64,000 bases of DNA from Isoptericola sp. AK164 (GTDB lineage: Bacteria > Actinomycetota > Actinomycetes > Actinomycetales > Cellulomonadaceae): NCBI RefSeq assembly GCF_029643425.1, contig NZ_CP119106.1:2790001-2854000 (forward strand). Reading direction: 5' to 3'. The notes under the pieces were generated by a model. The model had not been told where the DNA came from and did not search any database. It saw nothing but the letters and a program-made list of their open reading frames with translations. A program made the position numbers and the translations under genes. This document shows, in pieces, positions 7,623 through 16,362 of the stretch; positions within the stretch are counted from its first letter, which is position 1; each line of letters begins with the position of its first letter.

Positions 7623-8558
7623 TCACCACGTTCCGTAGACCGTCTCGGAGGTCGTCGACACCGCGGTGCACAGGTCCGTCAGCGGGAGCTCGAGCACCTC
7701 CGCCATCGCCCGGACGGTGTGCCCGGCGACGTAGGGCGCGTTGGGCCGGCCCCGGTAGGGATGCGGGGGCAGGTAGGGGGCGTCGGTCTCGACCAGGACC
7801 AGCTCGAGCGGCACGGTGCGCAGCGCGCCGCGCAGGTGGTCGTTCTTCGGGTAGGTGACCGGCCCGGCGAACGACAGGTACCAGCCGTGCTCGGCCGCCA
7901 GTGCCGCCATCTGCTCGTCGCCCGAGTAGCAGTGGAAGACCGTGCGCTCCGGTGCGCCGTCGGCGAGCAGGACCTCGATCACCTGCTCGTGCGCGTCGCG
8001 GTCGTGGATCTGCAGCGCCAGCCCGAGCTCCTTGGCCAGCGCCACGTGCGCCCGGAAGGACTCGCGCTGGGCGACCTCACCCTGCGGGCCGGTGCGGAAC
8101 AGGTCCATCCCCGTCTCGCCGATCGCCCGGACGCGCGGGTTGTCCCGGGCGACGTCGGCCACCCGGGCGATCGCGTCGTCGAGCGAGGTCGCGTGGTGCG
8201 CCTGCGGCGACGGCTCCAGCCCGTCCGGCCCCACCTCGCGGACGCCCGCGTGCAGCACCGCCTCGTTCGGGTGGATCGCCACGGCGCCCAGGAGGCGCCC
8301 GTCGTTCGCGGGGTCGCGCAGCAGGGCGTCGGTCCACGCGATCGACGGCAGCTCGCAGCCCACCTGGACCAACCGGTCCACCCCGACGGCGGCGGCCCGG
8401 TCGAGGTGGTCGGCGACGGTCGGGACCGGGGCGCCGCGCAGCGCCCGCTCGTCGAGCACGTCGGCGATGGCGTCCAGGTGGGTGTGGTTGTCCACGACCG
8501 GGACCGGCAGGGCCTCCGGGTCCGGAGGGAATCCCCGCTCGCGCTTCGAGCGTCCCAT
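7623..8558 (-). CDS. tatD: TatD family metal-dependent hydrolase/deoxyribonuclease
   Basis: A 311-residue TIM-barrel hydrolase. Metal ligands are visible: HTHLD near residue 25, GETGMDLFR, HDRDAHEQ, HCYSGD, and VETDAPYLPPHP near the C-terminus. TatD proteins are 3'-5' exonucleases acting on DNA or RNA, with roles in DNA repair and degradation. Its ATG (8558-8556) shares one base with the metG stop, so the two are almost certainly co-translated. Standard position between metG and the rpf genes. Confidence 0.93.
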   Translation of the reverse strand: MGRSKRERGFPPDPEALPVPVVDNHTHLDAIADVLDERALRGAPVPTVADHLDRAAAVGVDRLVQVGCELPSIAWTDALLRDPANDGRLLGAVAIHPNEAVLHAGVREVGPDGLEPSPQAHHATSLDDAIARVADVARDNPRVRAIGETGMDLFRTGPQGEVAQRESFRAHVALAKELGLALQIHDRDAHEQVIEVLLADGAPERTVFHCYSGDEQMAALAAEHGWYLSFAGPVTYPKNDHLRGALRTVPLELVLVETDAPYLPPHPYRGRPNAPYVAGHTVRAMAEVLELPLTDLCTAVSTTSETVYGTW

Positions 8559-10354
8559 CAGGCCTTCTCGCGCAGGCGTTCCAGCTCCTCCTCGACGATC
8601 GAGTCGTCGAGCTTGGTGAACACCGGTGTCGGCTTGGCGATCGGGGTGCCGGGGGTCACCGGCCGCGACTCCCACGACGGGAACTCGTAGCCGCCGTCGC
8701 GGTTGCCGGTGATGACCGGGTAGTGGCGCGAGTCGTCGTCGAGGTCGGTGACCTCCTCGATCACCGGCTGCGGCGCGAACTCGCCGGTCCCGCCGAGCAC
8801 CTCGTGCACCGACTGGGCCGAGTGCGGCAGGAACGGGGCGAGCAGCGTGTTGCAGTCGCTGACCGCCTGGGTGGTGGTGTGCAGCACGGTGGCGAGCCGG
8901 TCCGGGTCGGTCTTGAGCTTCCACGGCTGGGTCTCGGAGACGTACCGGTTGACCTCGCCGACCACCCGCATCGCCTCGGCGACCGCGGCCCGCTGCCGGT
9001 TGGACTCGATGAGCGAGCCGATCTTGCCGAACGCCTCGCCGGTGGTCGCGAGCACCTCGCGGTCGACGTCGGCCTGCTCGCCCGCGGTGGGGATCTCGCC
9101 GAAGTTCTTGTGCACCATCGAGGCCGTGCGGTTGACCAGGTTGCCCCAGCCGGCGACGAGCTCGTCGTTGGTGCGCCGCAGGAAGCTGTCCCACGTGAAG
9201 TCCACGTCCTGGTTCTCCGGCCCGGCCGCGGCCACGTAGTAGCGGAACGCGTCCGGCTGGTAGCGGGCCAGCATGTCGCGCACGTAGATGACCACGCCAC
9301 GCGAGGAGGAGAACTTCTGACCCTCGACGTTGAGGAACTCGCTGGAGACGACCTCCGTCGGGAGCTGGAGCGACCCGTACGGGCCGGGCTGCCCGCCGTG
9401 CGCGCCGCCGCCGTCGTAGGCCAGCAGCTCGGCCGGCCAGATCTGGGAGTGGAAGGTGATGTTGTCCTTGCCCATGAAGTAGAACGAGCGGGCATCAGGG
9501 TTGGTCCACCAGTCTCGCCAGGCCTCGGGGGTGCCGCGGCGGCGGGCCCACTCGATGGAGCTGGACAGGTAGCCGATCACGGCGTCGAACCAGACGTACA
9601 GGCGCTTGTTCGGGTTCTCGGACCAGCCGTCCAGGGGCACCGGGATGCCCCAGTCGATGTCGCGCGTCATGGCGCGCGGGCGGACGTCGTCGAGCAGGTT
9701 GCGGCTGAAGTTCAGCACGTTCTGGCGCCAGCCGGTGCGCGTCTCGAGCCAGGAGGCGAGCGCGTCGACGAAGGCCGGCAGGTCGAGGAAGAAGTGGTTC
9801 GACTCGACGAACTTCGGCGTCTCGCCGTTGATGCGGCTGCGCGGGTTCTTCAGGTCGATCGGGTCGAGCTGGTTGCCGCAGTTGTCGCACTGGTCGCCGC
9901 GCGCGCCGTCGTAGGAGCAGATCGGGCAGGTGCCCTCGATGAAGCGGTCCGGCAGCGTGCGACCGGTCGACGGCGAGATGGCGCCCATCGTCGACTTCTC
10001 CACCATGTAGCCGTTCTGGTGGACGGTGCGGAACATCTCTTGCACGACGGCGTAGTGGTTGCGCGTCGTGGTGCGGGTGAACAGGTCGTAGCTGAGGCCC
10101 AGGGAGGTGAGGTCCTCGACGATCACGCGGTTGTAGCGGTCGGCGAGCTCCTGGGGCGTCACGCCCTCCTGCTCGGCCTGGACCAGGATGGGCGTGCCGT
10201 GCTCGTCGGTGCCCGAGACCATCAGCACGTCGTGACCCGCCATCCGCATGTGACGGCTGAAGACGTCGGAGGGAACGCCGAAGCCGGCGACGTGGCCGAT
10301 GTGCCGCGGGCCGTTGGCATAAGGCCATGCCACGGCCGAGAGGATGTGGGTCAT
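8558..10354 (-). CDS. metG: Methionyl-tRNA synthetase
   Basis: A 598-residue class I synthetase that charges tRNA-Met. The HIGH signature appears as RHIGH near residue 18 and the KMSKS loop as KFSSSR. The zinc knuckle [13 protein letters not shown] is intact (four cysteines), and the anticodon-binding helical domain occupies the C-terminal third. No C-terminal EMAP/tRNA-binding domain is present, as usual for actinobacterial MetG. It starts at ATG 10354 and is the first gene of the minus-strand block metG-tatD-rpf-type genes-rsmA-ispE. Confidence 0.96.
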   Translation of the reverse strand: MTHILSAVAWPYANGPRHIGHVAGFGVPSDVFSRHMRMAGHDVLMVSGTDEHGTPILVQAEQEGVTPQELADRYNRVIVEDLTSLGLSYDLFTRTTTRNHYAVVQEMFRTVHQNGYMVEKSTMGAISPSTGRTLPDRFIEGTCPICSYDGARGDQCDNCGNQLDPIDLKNPRSRINGETPKFVESNHFFLDLPAFVDALASWLETRTGWRQNVLNFSRNLLDDVRPRAMTRDIDWGIPVPLDGWSENPNKRLYVWFDAVIGYLSSSIEWARRRGTPEAWRDWWTNPDARSFYFMGKDNITFHSQIWPAELLAYDGGGAHGGQPGPYGSLQLPTEVVSSEFLNVEGQKFSSSRGVVIYVRDMLARYQPDAFRYYVAAAGPENQDVDFTWDSFLRRTNDELVAGWGNLVNRTASMVHKNFGEIPTAGEQADVDREVLATTGEAFGKIGSLIESNRQRAAVAEAMRVVGEVNRYVSETQPWKLKTDPDRLATVLHTTTQAVSDCNTLLAPFLPHSAQSVHEVLGGTGEFAPQPVIEEVTDLDDDSRHYPVITGNRDGGYEFPSWESRPVTPGTPIAKPTPVFTKLDDSIVEEELERLREKA

Positions 10355-10466
10355 GGCCCGAATCCTACTGGTCCGGGCTACCGGGACGCCGGGGCGTCTC
10401 ACCCGCGCTCCCTCCCGCCGAGATCGATCTCGACATGCGGGGGGCGGATGGTGGCACAGTGGAGAC

Positions 10467-11039
10467 ATGAGTACGCGAGCACTCCTCGTCGTCGACGTCC
10501 AACCGACGTTCTGCGAGGGTGGCGAGCTCCCCGTGGAGGGGGGCCACCGCGTCGCGCAGGACGTGGCCGACTACGTCGCCGCCCACCGCGAGCGCTACGG
10601 CCTGGTCGTCACGACCCAGGACTGGCACATCGACCCGGGCGAGCACTTCAGCGACGACCCGGACTTCGTCAACTCCTGGCCGGTGCACGGCGTGGCCGAG
10701 TCCCCGAACGCCCGGCTCCACCCGGCCCTGGCCGACCTGGACGCCGACGTGGCGGTCACCAAGGGCCAGTACGACCACGGGTACTCCGGGTTCGACGGGG
10801 CCGACGCCGTCGGGCGATCGCTCGACCAGGTCTTGCGCGAGGCCGACGTCCGCGCCGTGGACGTGGTCGGCCTCGCCGAGTCGCACTGCGTGAAGTTCAC
10901 GGCGCTGGACGCCGAGCGGCACGGGTTCGAGACCCGGGTGCTGACGGACCTCACCGCCCCCGTCTCGGCGGAGCAGGGCGAGCAGGCCCACCGCGAGCTG
11001 ACCCGGGCCGGCGTCGAGCTGGCGACCTCCGCGAGGTAG
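10467..11039 (+). CDS. pncA: Isochorismatase-fold nicotinamidase-like amidohydrolase
   Basis: A 190-residue cysteine hydrolase. The catalytic triad is visible: Asp in VVDVQPTF, Lys in [13 protein letters not shown], and Cys in [12 protein letters not shown]. The metal-binding [13 protein letters not shown] typical of nicotinamidases is present. It likely deamidates nicotinamide to nicotinate in NAD salvage. ATG 10467 follows GGAGAC. It is divergent from metG. The last codons and stop (GCGAGGTAG) are the beginning of a 20-bp repeat array, so the protein ends ..SAR, exactly as rsmI does. Confidence 0.8.
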   Translation: MSTRALLVVDVQPTFCEGGELPVEGGHRVAQDVADYVAAHRERYGLVVTTQDWHIDPGEHFSDDPDFVNSWPVHGVAESPNARLHPALADLDADVAVTKGQYDHGYSGFDGADAVGRSLDQVLREADVRAVDVVGLAESHCVKFTALDAERHGFETRVLTDLTAPVSAEQGEQAHRELTRAGVELATSAR

Positions 11040-11130
11040 GCAACCCTCCGGCGAGGTAGGCAACCCCTCGGCGAGGTAGGCAAGTTCTCGGTGAGGTAGG
11101 CAACTGCCCCGCGAGGTAGGCAACTCCCCT
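11031..11130. repeat. 20-bp repeat array B (5 units), starts inside the stop codon of the nicotinamidase-like gene
   Basis: Five head-to-tail 20-bp units begin at 11031, 11051, 11071, 11091 and 11111. The core GCGAGGTAGGCAA is conserved (unit 4 has GTGAGG), followed by a variable pyrimidine-rich tail such as CCCCTCG. The TAG in unit 1 is the gene's stop codon. The junction between tail and next core (CCTCG/GCGAGG) can pair, so a transcript would fold into a row of short hairpins. Confidence 0.92.
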
Positions 11131-11210
11131 CGCGGGGCGACCGCGGACGGTCCCCGTGCAGCGGCCCGCGCCCCGCGCTACGTTGCAGGCAGGTCGACCC
11201 GGAGGTCCCG

Positions 11211-11720
11211 ATGCCGCTCCCCCCGCCCCCCGCCGGCTGGTCCCGGTACGTCCTCAAGAGCACGTTCGGCATGGGCCGCGACTTCGCCGTCCTCCACCCG
11301 GACACGGGCGACCAGTCGTGGTTCGTGGACGGCAAGGTCGGCATGCGCCCCAAGGCGGACGTCAAGGACCGGGACGGCGAGGTCGTCTACACGGTCACCG
11401 GCAAGATGTTCGGGATCCCGAAGCAGATGACGATCGCCGACGCCGACGGCACGGAGATCGCCGCGCTGCGCGCCAAGATGTTCTCCCCCGTCAAGGACCG
11501 CATGTCCATGCAGGTTCCCGGCGGTGAGCCGTGGAGTCTGGAGGGGTCGTTCATCGAGAAGGACTACGCGGTCACGGTCGGTGGACGGCACGTCGTCCAG
11601 ATCACCCAGAAGTGGGTGACCATCCGAGACGCGTACACGCTCGACGTCGCCGACGGGGTGGACGTGGGTCTGGCGCTGGCGGTCGTGTGGGCGATCGACC
11701 GCTGGGTCGAGCGCGACTGA
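11211..11720 (+). CDS. LURP-one-related / tubby-like fold protein
   Basis: A 169-residue protein with the repeated beta-strand pattern of the LURP-one-related (DUF567) family: YVLKSTFGMGRDFAVLHPD, SWFVDGKVGMRPKADVKD, VYTVTGKMFG, ITQKWVTIRDAY. The family has a tubby-C-terminal-like barrel. Its bacterial role is not established; phospholipid or membrane association is suspected. ATG 11211 is preceded by GGAGGT with ideal spacing. Its promoter must lie in or just after repeat array B. The stop codon touches the last degenerate unit of array C. Confidence 0.75.
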   Translation: MPLPPPPAGWSRYVLKSTFGMGRDFAVLHPDTGDQSWFVDGKVGMRPKADVKDRDGEVVYTVTGKMFGIPKQMTIADADGTEIAALRAKMFSPVKDRMSMQVPGGEPWSLEGSFIEKDYAVTVGGRHVVQITQKWVTIRDAYTLDVADGVDVGLALAVVWAIDRWVERD

Positions 11721-11816
11721 CGCCGGCCTACCTCACGGCAGAGTCGCCTACCTCGCCGAGGGGTTGCCTACCTCGCGGAAGAGTTGCCTACCTCGCCGAG
11801 GGGTTGCCTACCTCGC
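11717..11816. repeat. 20-bp repeat array C (4 clear units plus 1 degenerate), overlapping the rsmI stop
   Basis: Read on the minus strand from 11816 to 11717, units carry GCGAGGTAGGCAAC plus a variable tail at exact 20-bp spacing. The TAG of the first unit (11810-11808) is the rsmI stop codon. The last unit is degenerate and abuts the stop of the convergent LURP-one gene. Orientation relative to rsmI is the same as array B relative to its gene and array A relative to ispE. Confidence 0.92.
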
Positions 11817-12689
11817 GGAGGGGGCCTGGCGCGCGGCCAGCACCGCCTCGTACAGCTCGCGCTTCGACACACCCGACGCCGCCGCGACCTCCCCCGCGAC
11901 CACCTTGAGCCGCTCGCCCGCCTCGACGCGGGCGGCGACCTGCGGCACGAGCGCCTCGACGCTCGGCGCCTCCGGTGCCGGTGCCCCGCCGACGACGACG
12001 CAGATCTCGCCGCGCAGCGCCTGGCCGGTCTCTGCCCGCTCGCCCGCGAGCGCCGCCAGCTCCCCGAGCGACCCGCGCAGGACCTCCTCGTACACCTTCG
12101 TCAGCTCGCGGCAGACGGCGGCGGGCCGTTCGGGACCGAACGCCTCGGCCATGGCGGCCAGGGTGTCGACGATCCGGTGCGGCGCCTCGAAGAACACCAT
12201 GGTGCGGGGCTCGTCGGCGAGGCCACCGAGCCACCGCGACCGGTCCCCGGCCTTGCGGGGCACGAACCCGTCGAAGGTGAAGCGGTCGGTCGGCAGACCG
12301 GACAGCGCCAGCGCGGTCAGGACGGCGGAGGCGCCGGGCGCCGAGGTCACGGGCAGCCCGCGCTCGACAGCACGGGCGACGAGCCGGAACCCGGGGTCGG
12401 ACACCGCCGGCATCCCGGCGTCGGTGACGACGAGAACCGTGCCGCCGCCGTCGACGACGTCGAGCAGGTCGTCCGCCCGGTCGCGCTCGTTGTGCTCGTG
12501 GTACGACACGATCCGCCCGCCGACCTCCACGCCGAGCCGGGACGCGAGCGCGTGCAGCCGGCGGGTGTCCTCGGCCGCCACGACGTCGGCGTCGGCGAGC
12601 AGGCGCAGGAGTCGTGGAGAGGCGTCCTCGACGTTGCCGATCGGGGTGGCGGCCAGCACGACGGACCCGGCCTCGGGGACACGACTCAT
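11808..12689 (-). CDS. rsmI: 16S rRNA (cytidine1402-2'-O)-methyltransferase
   Basis: A 293-residue tetrapyrrole-methylase-fold enzyme that 2'-O-methylates C1402 in the ribosomal decoding centre. Signatures: LAATPIGNVEDAS at the N-terminus, AAEDTRRL, SYHEHNERDRADDLLD, VVTDAGMPAVSDPG and APGASAVLTALALSGL. ATG 12689 gives the canonical N-terminus. It is divergent from the O-mannosyltransferase gene, a pairing conserved from mycobacteria (Rv1003/Rv1002c) onward. The C-terminus ends ..SAR with the stop supplied by repeat array C. Confidence 0.95.
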   Translation of the reverse strand: MSRVPEAGSVVLAATPIGNVEDASPRLLRLLADADVVAAEDTRRLHALASRLGVEVGGRIVSYHEHNERDRADDLLDVVDGGGTVLVVTDAGMPAVSDPGFRLVARAVERGLPVTSAPGASAVLTALALSGLPTDRFTFDGFVPRKAGDRSRWLGGLADEPRTMVFFEAPHRIVDTLAAMAEAFGPERPAAVCRELTKVYEEVLRGSLGELAALAGERAETGQALRGEICVVVGGAPAPEAPSVEALVPQVAARVEAGERLKVVAGEVAAASGVSKRELYEAVLAARQAPSAR

Positions 12690-12737
12690 GGGGACAACTG
12701 TCCCACGCGGCCCCGTCGACCCCCTAGAGTGACCGAG

Positions 12738-14762
12738 GTGAGCGCCCACGATCCCGACGCCCCCGACACCGGAGAGCAGTCCGAGGTCGACACCGCACCG
12801 CCGAGTCGGCAGTACCCGTCCCGCCGCGAGATCCACGGTCACGAGCGCCGCACGAACACCCGCGGCATCCCCGTGGTGACCGGGGCGATCCGCGCGCTGA
12901 CCGGGTCGACCCCGACGGTCGGCACGGGTCCCGCGAGCAACGACGCGGCCCCGGCGGAGGGCGCCCCGACGGCGTCGCCGGCCGACGCCCCGGACCCACG
13001 ACCGACCACCGGGACCACGCCGACCGCGCACCCCGGGACCGGCCCGACGCCGGGCGCCCTGGAGAGCGCGCCGGTCCCGGTCGCGGCGGGCGGCACCGCG
13101 ACGGCGACCGCCGAGCGTCCACCCGCGCGGGACGACGACGGCTCGCACGACTCGCCGTCGGACACCGCGCCGGACGAGGGGGTCGGCACCGAGCGGTCGC
13201 TGCTGGTGCGCCTGCTGGGCGAACGGCGCCTGGCGCTGGGGGCGACGTGGCAGGCCCGCACGCTCGGGTGGGTCGGCGCCGCCGTCGTCACCCTGATCGC
13301 CGCCGTGGCCCGGCTGTGGGAGCTCGGCCGCCCCGGGTCGCTGGTCTTCGACGAGACGTACTACGTCAAGGACGCGTACACGCTCGGCAGCACCGGCGCC
13401 GAGCGCCAGTGGCCCGAGGACCCGAACCCCGCCTTCGAGGCCGGCGACGTCGACACCTACCTGGACCAGGCGGCGTACGTCGTCCATCCCCCGGTGGGCA
13501 AGTGGATGATGTGGCTCGGCATGGAGGCCGGGGGCGGCGCGACGAACCCGTTCGCGTGGCGGCTGGCCTCCGCCGTCGTCGGCATCCTCGCCGTCCTGCT
13601 GCTGGTCCGGATCGCGCGACGGCTGTTCGCCTCCACGACGATGGGGCTGGTCGCCGGCTTCCTGCTGGCGATCGACGGGCAGGCGATCGTGCACTCGCGC
13701 ACCGCGCTGCTGGACCAGTTCCTCATGTTCTGGGTGCTGGTCGCGTTCGGCTGCCTGCTCCTGGACCGGGAGTGGGCACGACGACGGCTCGCCACGCGGG
13801 TCGCGGCCGTCCTGGACGCGGGTGGCACCGTGGACAAGTACGGGCCCCGGCTCGGGATGCGGTGGTGGCGTCTCGCCGCGGGCGTCTCCCTGGGCCTGGC
13901 GTGCGGCGTCAAGTGGTCGGCGCTCTGGTTCGTCGCCGCGTTCGGCCTGCTCACCGTGCTGTGGGACGTCACCGCGCGGCGCCGCGCCGGGATCGGCCGC
14001 TGGTTCGAGGACGCCGTGCTGGCCGACGGCGTGCCGGCGTTCCTGCAGATCGTCCCGGTCGCGCTGCTCACCTACGTCGCCTCGTGGTGGCGCTGGATCG
14101 CGGGGTCGGAGGGCTACTACCGGGACTGGGCGTCGCAGAACCCGGAGCAGGCGGTGTCCTGGCTGCCCGACTGGCTGGCCAGCCTGTGGCACTACCACCA
14201 GCAGGTGTACCAGTTCCACACCGGCCTCGAGGCGGAGCACGCCTACGCGGCGGGCCCGCTCGGCTGGATGGTGCAGTGGCGGCCGACGTCGTTCTTCTGG
14301 GAGCGCCTGGATGCCGGCGACGGCGCCTGCCCCGCGGACACCGAGGGCGGCTGCGCCGTCGCCGTCACGGCCCTGGGCAACCCGCTGCTGTGGTACCTGG
14401 CGGCGATCGCCCTGGTCGTCACCGTGCTCCTCGGGATCTGGCTGCGGGACTGGCGGGCGCTGGCCGTCGTCTCCGGCACGGCCGCCGGCTGGCTGCCCTG
14501 GTTCCTGTACACGGACCGCACGATCTTCACCTTCTACACGATCGCGTTCACGCCGTTCGTCATCATGACGCTGGTCTACCCCATGGTCGTGGCGCTGGAA
14601 CGCACGCGATGGCGCCAGGGCAAGGGCGGCACCGCCGCGGTGATCGCCGTCGTCGTGGTGCTCGTCGCGCTGGTGTCGGCGGCGTTCTACCCGTTCTGGT
14701 CGGCGATGGCGGTGCCGTACGACTACTGGCGCGAGGTCATCCGCTTCCAGAACTGGATCTGA
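12738..14762 (+). CDS. pmt: Protein O-mannosyltransferase (PMT family)
   Basis: A 674-residue polytopic GT-C glycosyltransferase that transfers mannose from polyprenyl-phosphate-mannose to Ser/Thr of proteins during Sec export. The catalytic acidic motif is in LVFDETYYVKDAY, followed by about ten hydrophobic helices, and the loops carry VHPPVGKWM and HSRTALLDQFLMFW. The first ~160 residues are unusually long, Pro/Thr/Ala-rich and predicted disordered, so the true start could be further downstream. GTG 12738 is used because high-GC3 coding bias begins there. Substrates may include the Ser/Thr-rich linkers of the secreted hydrolases in this window. Confidence 0.88.
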   Translation: MSAHDPDAPDTGEQSEVDTAPPSRQYPSRREIHGHERRTNTRGIPVVTGAIRALTGSTPTVGTGPASNDAAPAEGAPTASPADAPDPRPTTGTTPTAHPGTGPTPGALESAPVPVAAGGTATATAERPPARDDDGSHDSPSDTAPDEGVGTERSLLVRLLGERRLALGATWQARTLGWVGAAVVTLIAAVARLWELGRPGSLVFDETYYVKDAYTLGSTGAERQWPEDPNPAFEAGDVDTYLDQAAYVVHPPVGKWMMWLGMEAGGGATNPFAWRLASAVVGILAVLLLVRIARRLFASTTMGLVAGFLLAIDGQAIVHSRTALLDQFLMFWVLVAFGCLLLDREWARRRLATRVAAVLDAGGTVDKYGPRLGMRWWRLAAGVSLGLACGVKWSALWFVAAFGLLTVLWDVTARRRAGIGRWFEDAVLADGVPAFLQIVPVALLTYVASWWRWIAGSEGYYRDWASQNPEQAVSWLPDWLASLWHYHQQVYQFHTGLEAEHAYAAGPLGWMVQWRPTSFFWERLDAGDGACPADTEGGCAVAVTALGNPLLWYLAAIALVVTVLLGIWLRDWRALAVVSGTAAGWLPWFLYTDRTIFTFYTIAFTPFVIMTLVYPMVVALERTRWRQGKGGTAAVIAVVVVLVALVSAAFYPFWSAMAVPYDYWREVIRFQNWI

Positions 14763-14780
14763 GACCCGGCCGAGGACGCG

Positions 14781-14854
14781 CGGCCCCGTGGACGACCGCG
14801 TTCACGGGCGCTGCGCGCCCTCCACTTCGGGGTGGACGGCCGTCCACGGGGCCG
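14781..14854. terminator. Inverted repeats between convergent pmt and hexosaminidase genes
   Basis: Arms 14781-14794 and 14841-14854 are a perfect 14-bp complement (CGGCCCCGTGGACG). Between them GGGCG-CTGCG-CGCCC (14806-14820) forms its own hairpin. The site is midway between two convergent stop codons. Likely a bidirectional terminator. Confidence 0.55.
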
Positions 14855-14886
14855 TGCGTCGTCGGCGTCCCTCGGCTCCTGTCAGC

Positions 14887-16338
14887 TCACTCCGGCCAGG
14901 CGACCTGCGGCGTGGGGTGGAACGCCCAGCCGCTGGCGCGCCAGGCGGGTGCCGACGCGGCGGTGCGGGCGGCGAAGGACTCCCAGTCCTTGCGCTCGGC
15001 CGCCGTCCAGGCCACCTCGGCGACGGCCCCGAGCCGCGGCAGCAGCATCGAGAACAGCTCGTCACGCGTCGTGAGGGTCTCGGTCCAGATCGCGGCGGAG
15101 ACACCCTCGACCGAGGACGTCGGCAGGCCGTCGATCACGATGGTCGGCTCCCAGTCGTAGGAGTCGCGCAGCTCGACGTGGCCGGCCCACTCCAGCCCCA
15201 GCGGGTGCTCAGGGGTGTACTTCATGTCGAGGTAGGCGTGGTTGCCGGGCGACATGATGAACCGCGCGCCGGCGTCGGCCGCGGCGACGAACCGGTCGAA
15301 CTCCTCGCCCTTGGGCTCCCAGTACTGCAGTAGCGTGCCCGGCTCGACGGGCCCGCGTGAGCCTTCCTGCCAGAAGATCGGCGTCTTGCCGTGCTCGCGC
15401 ACGATCCGCTGGGCCAGCTCGACGAACCGCGCGAACTCCTCGCGCTCCATCGTCAGCACCTCGTCACCCCCGACGTGCACCCACGGCCCGCGGGTCGTGC
15501 GGGCCAGGTCGCCGATGACGTCGCGCAGGAACGGCTCGGTGGCCGGGTTGTCGAACCAGAGCCGCGAGAACCCGACCTCGATGCCGTCGTAGGCGTCGGT
15601 GGCGACGCCGTCGGACGTCAGCGCGCCGTAGACGTGGGTGGCGGCGTTGACGTGCCCGGGCATGTCGAACTCGGGCACGATCGTGACGTACCGCTGCGCG
15701 GCGTAGTCCTGCAGCGCCGTGTAGTCCTCGACGGTGAGATAGCCGGCCGAGCCGCCGCCGACCTGGTTGTCGGACGCCTTCTCCAGCTCGGGACGGGACG
15801 GGATCTCGATGCGCCAGCCCTGGTCGTCGGTCAGGTGCAGGTGCAGCACGCGCAGCTTGAACGACGCGGCCAGGTCGACCACGGCCCGCAGGTCCTCGGG
15901 ACCGAACCAGTGCCGCACGACGTCGAGGCTCAGGCCGCGCCAGGCGTAGCGGGGCGCGTCGTGCACGACGACGGCCGGCACGGCGGCCGCGGCGCCATCG
16001 GTGCCGGGCACCACGAGCTGGCGCAGCGTACGGGCGGCGTGCAGCAGCCCGACGGGTGCCGCGGCGGTGGCGAGGATCTCGCCGTCGGCCACCCGCAAGG
16101 TGTACCGCTCGTCGGTCTCCGCGCCCGCGGGCCCGGCGGCGGGGTCGAGGCGCAGCGTGACCGTCACGGCACGAGCGTCGGTGACGTCGTCGGACACCGG
16201 GACGCCGGCGGCCTCGACCTGCGCGGCGACGAGCCGGGCGAGGGCCGGGTCCGGCGCGTCGACGCGGACCGCGGGCACGACGACGGCGGGGGCGTCGGTC
16301 GCGGTGACCTCGGTGGGCCACGGGATGAGGGGCAGCAT
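14887..16338 (-). CDS. Beta-N-acetylhexosaminidase (GH20)
   Basis: A 483-residue GH20 enzyme that removes terminal GlcNAc/GalNAc from chitin- or peptidoglycan-derived oligosaccharides. The N-terminal GH20b-like domain spans about 1-125, then the catalytic barrel begins at YAWRGLSLDVVRHWF. The catalytic Asp-Glu pair is in WVHVGGDEVL. The substrate-assisted tryptophans are likely those in FWQEGSRG and the C-terminal AAIWTETL. No signal peptide, so it probably acts on imported sugars. ATG 16338 follows AGGAGA. It lies 24 nt after the lipoprotein gene at 16363-17979, likely one operon. Confidence 0.92.
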   Translation of the reverse strand: MLPLIPWPTEVTATDAPAVVVPAVRVDAPDPALARLVAAQVEAAGVPVSDDVTDARAVTVTLRLDPAAGPAGAETDERYTLRVADGEILATAAAPVGLLHAARTLRQLVVPGTDGAAAAVPAVVVHDAPRYAWRGLSLDVVRHWFGPEDLRAVVDLAASFKLRVLHLHLTDDQGWRIEIPSRPELEKASDNQVGGGSAGYLTVEDYTALQDYAAQRYVTIVPEFDMPGHVNAATHVYGALTSDGVATDAYDGIEVGFSRLWFDNPATEPFLRDVIGDLARTTRGPWVHVGGDEVLTMEREEFARFVELAQRIVREHGKTPIFWQEGSRGPVEPGTLLQYWEPKGEEFDRFVAAADAGARFIMSPGNHAYLDMKYTPEHPLGLEWAGHVELRDSYDWEPTIVIDGLPTSSVEGVSAAIWTETLTTRDELFSMLLPRLGAVAEVAWTAAERKDWESFAARTAASAPAWRASGWAFHPTPQVAWPE

Positions 16339-16362
16339 GAGTCTCCTGTCAGGCCCGGCCGG

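Noticed and set aside
11031-11130. CRISPR array
   Set aside because: The period is 20 bp with a 14-bp core and 6-bp tail, far too short for repeats and spacers. No cas genes nearby, and the unit supplies stop codons.
15225-15236. Additional copy of the GAGGTAGGC repeat
   Set aside because: A single short match inside the hexosaminidase coding sequence with no 20-bp periodicity; chance.
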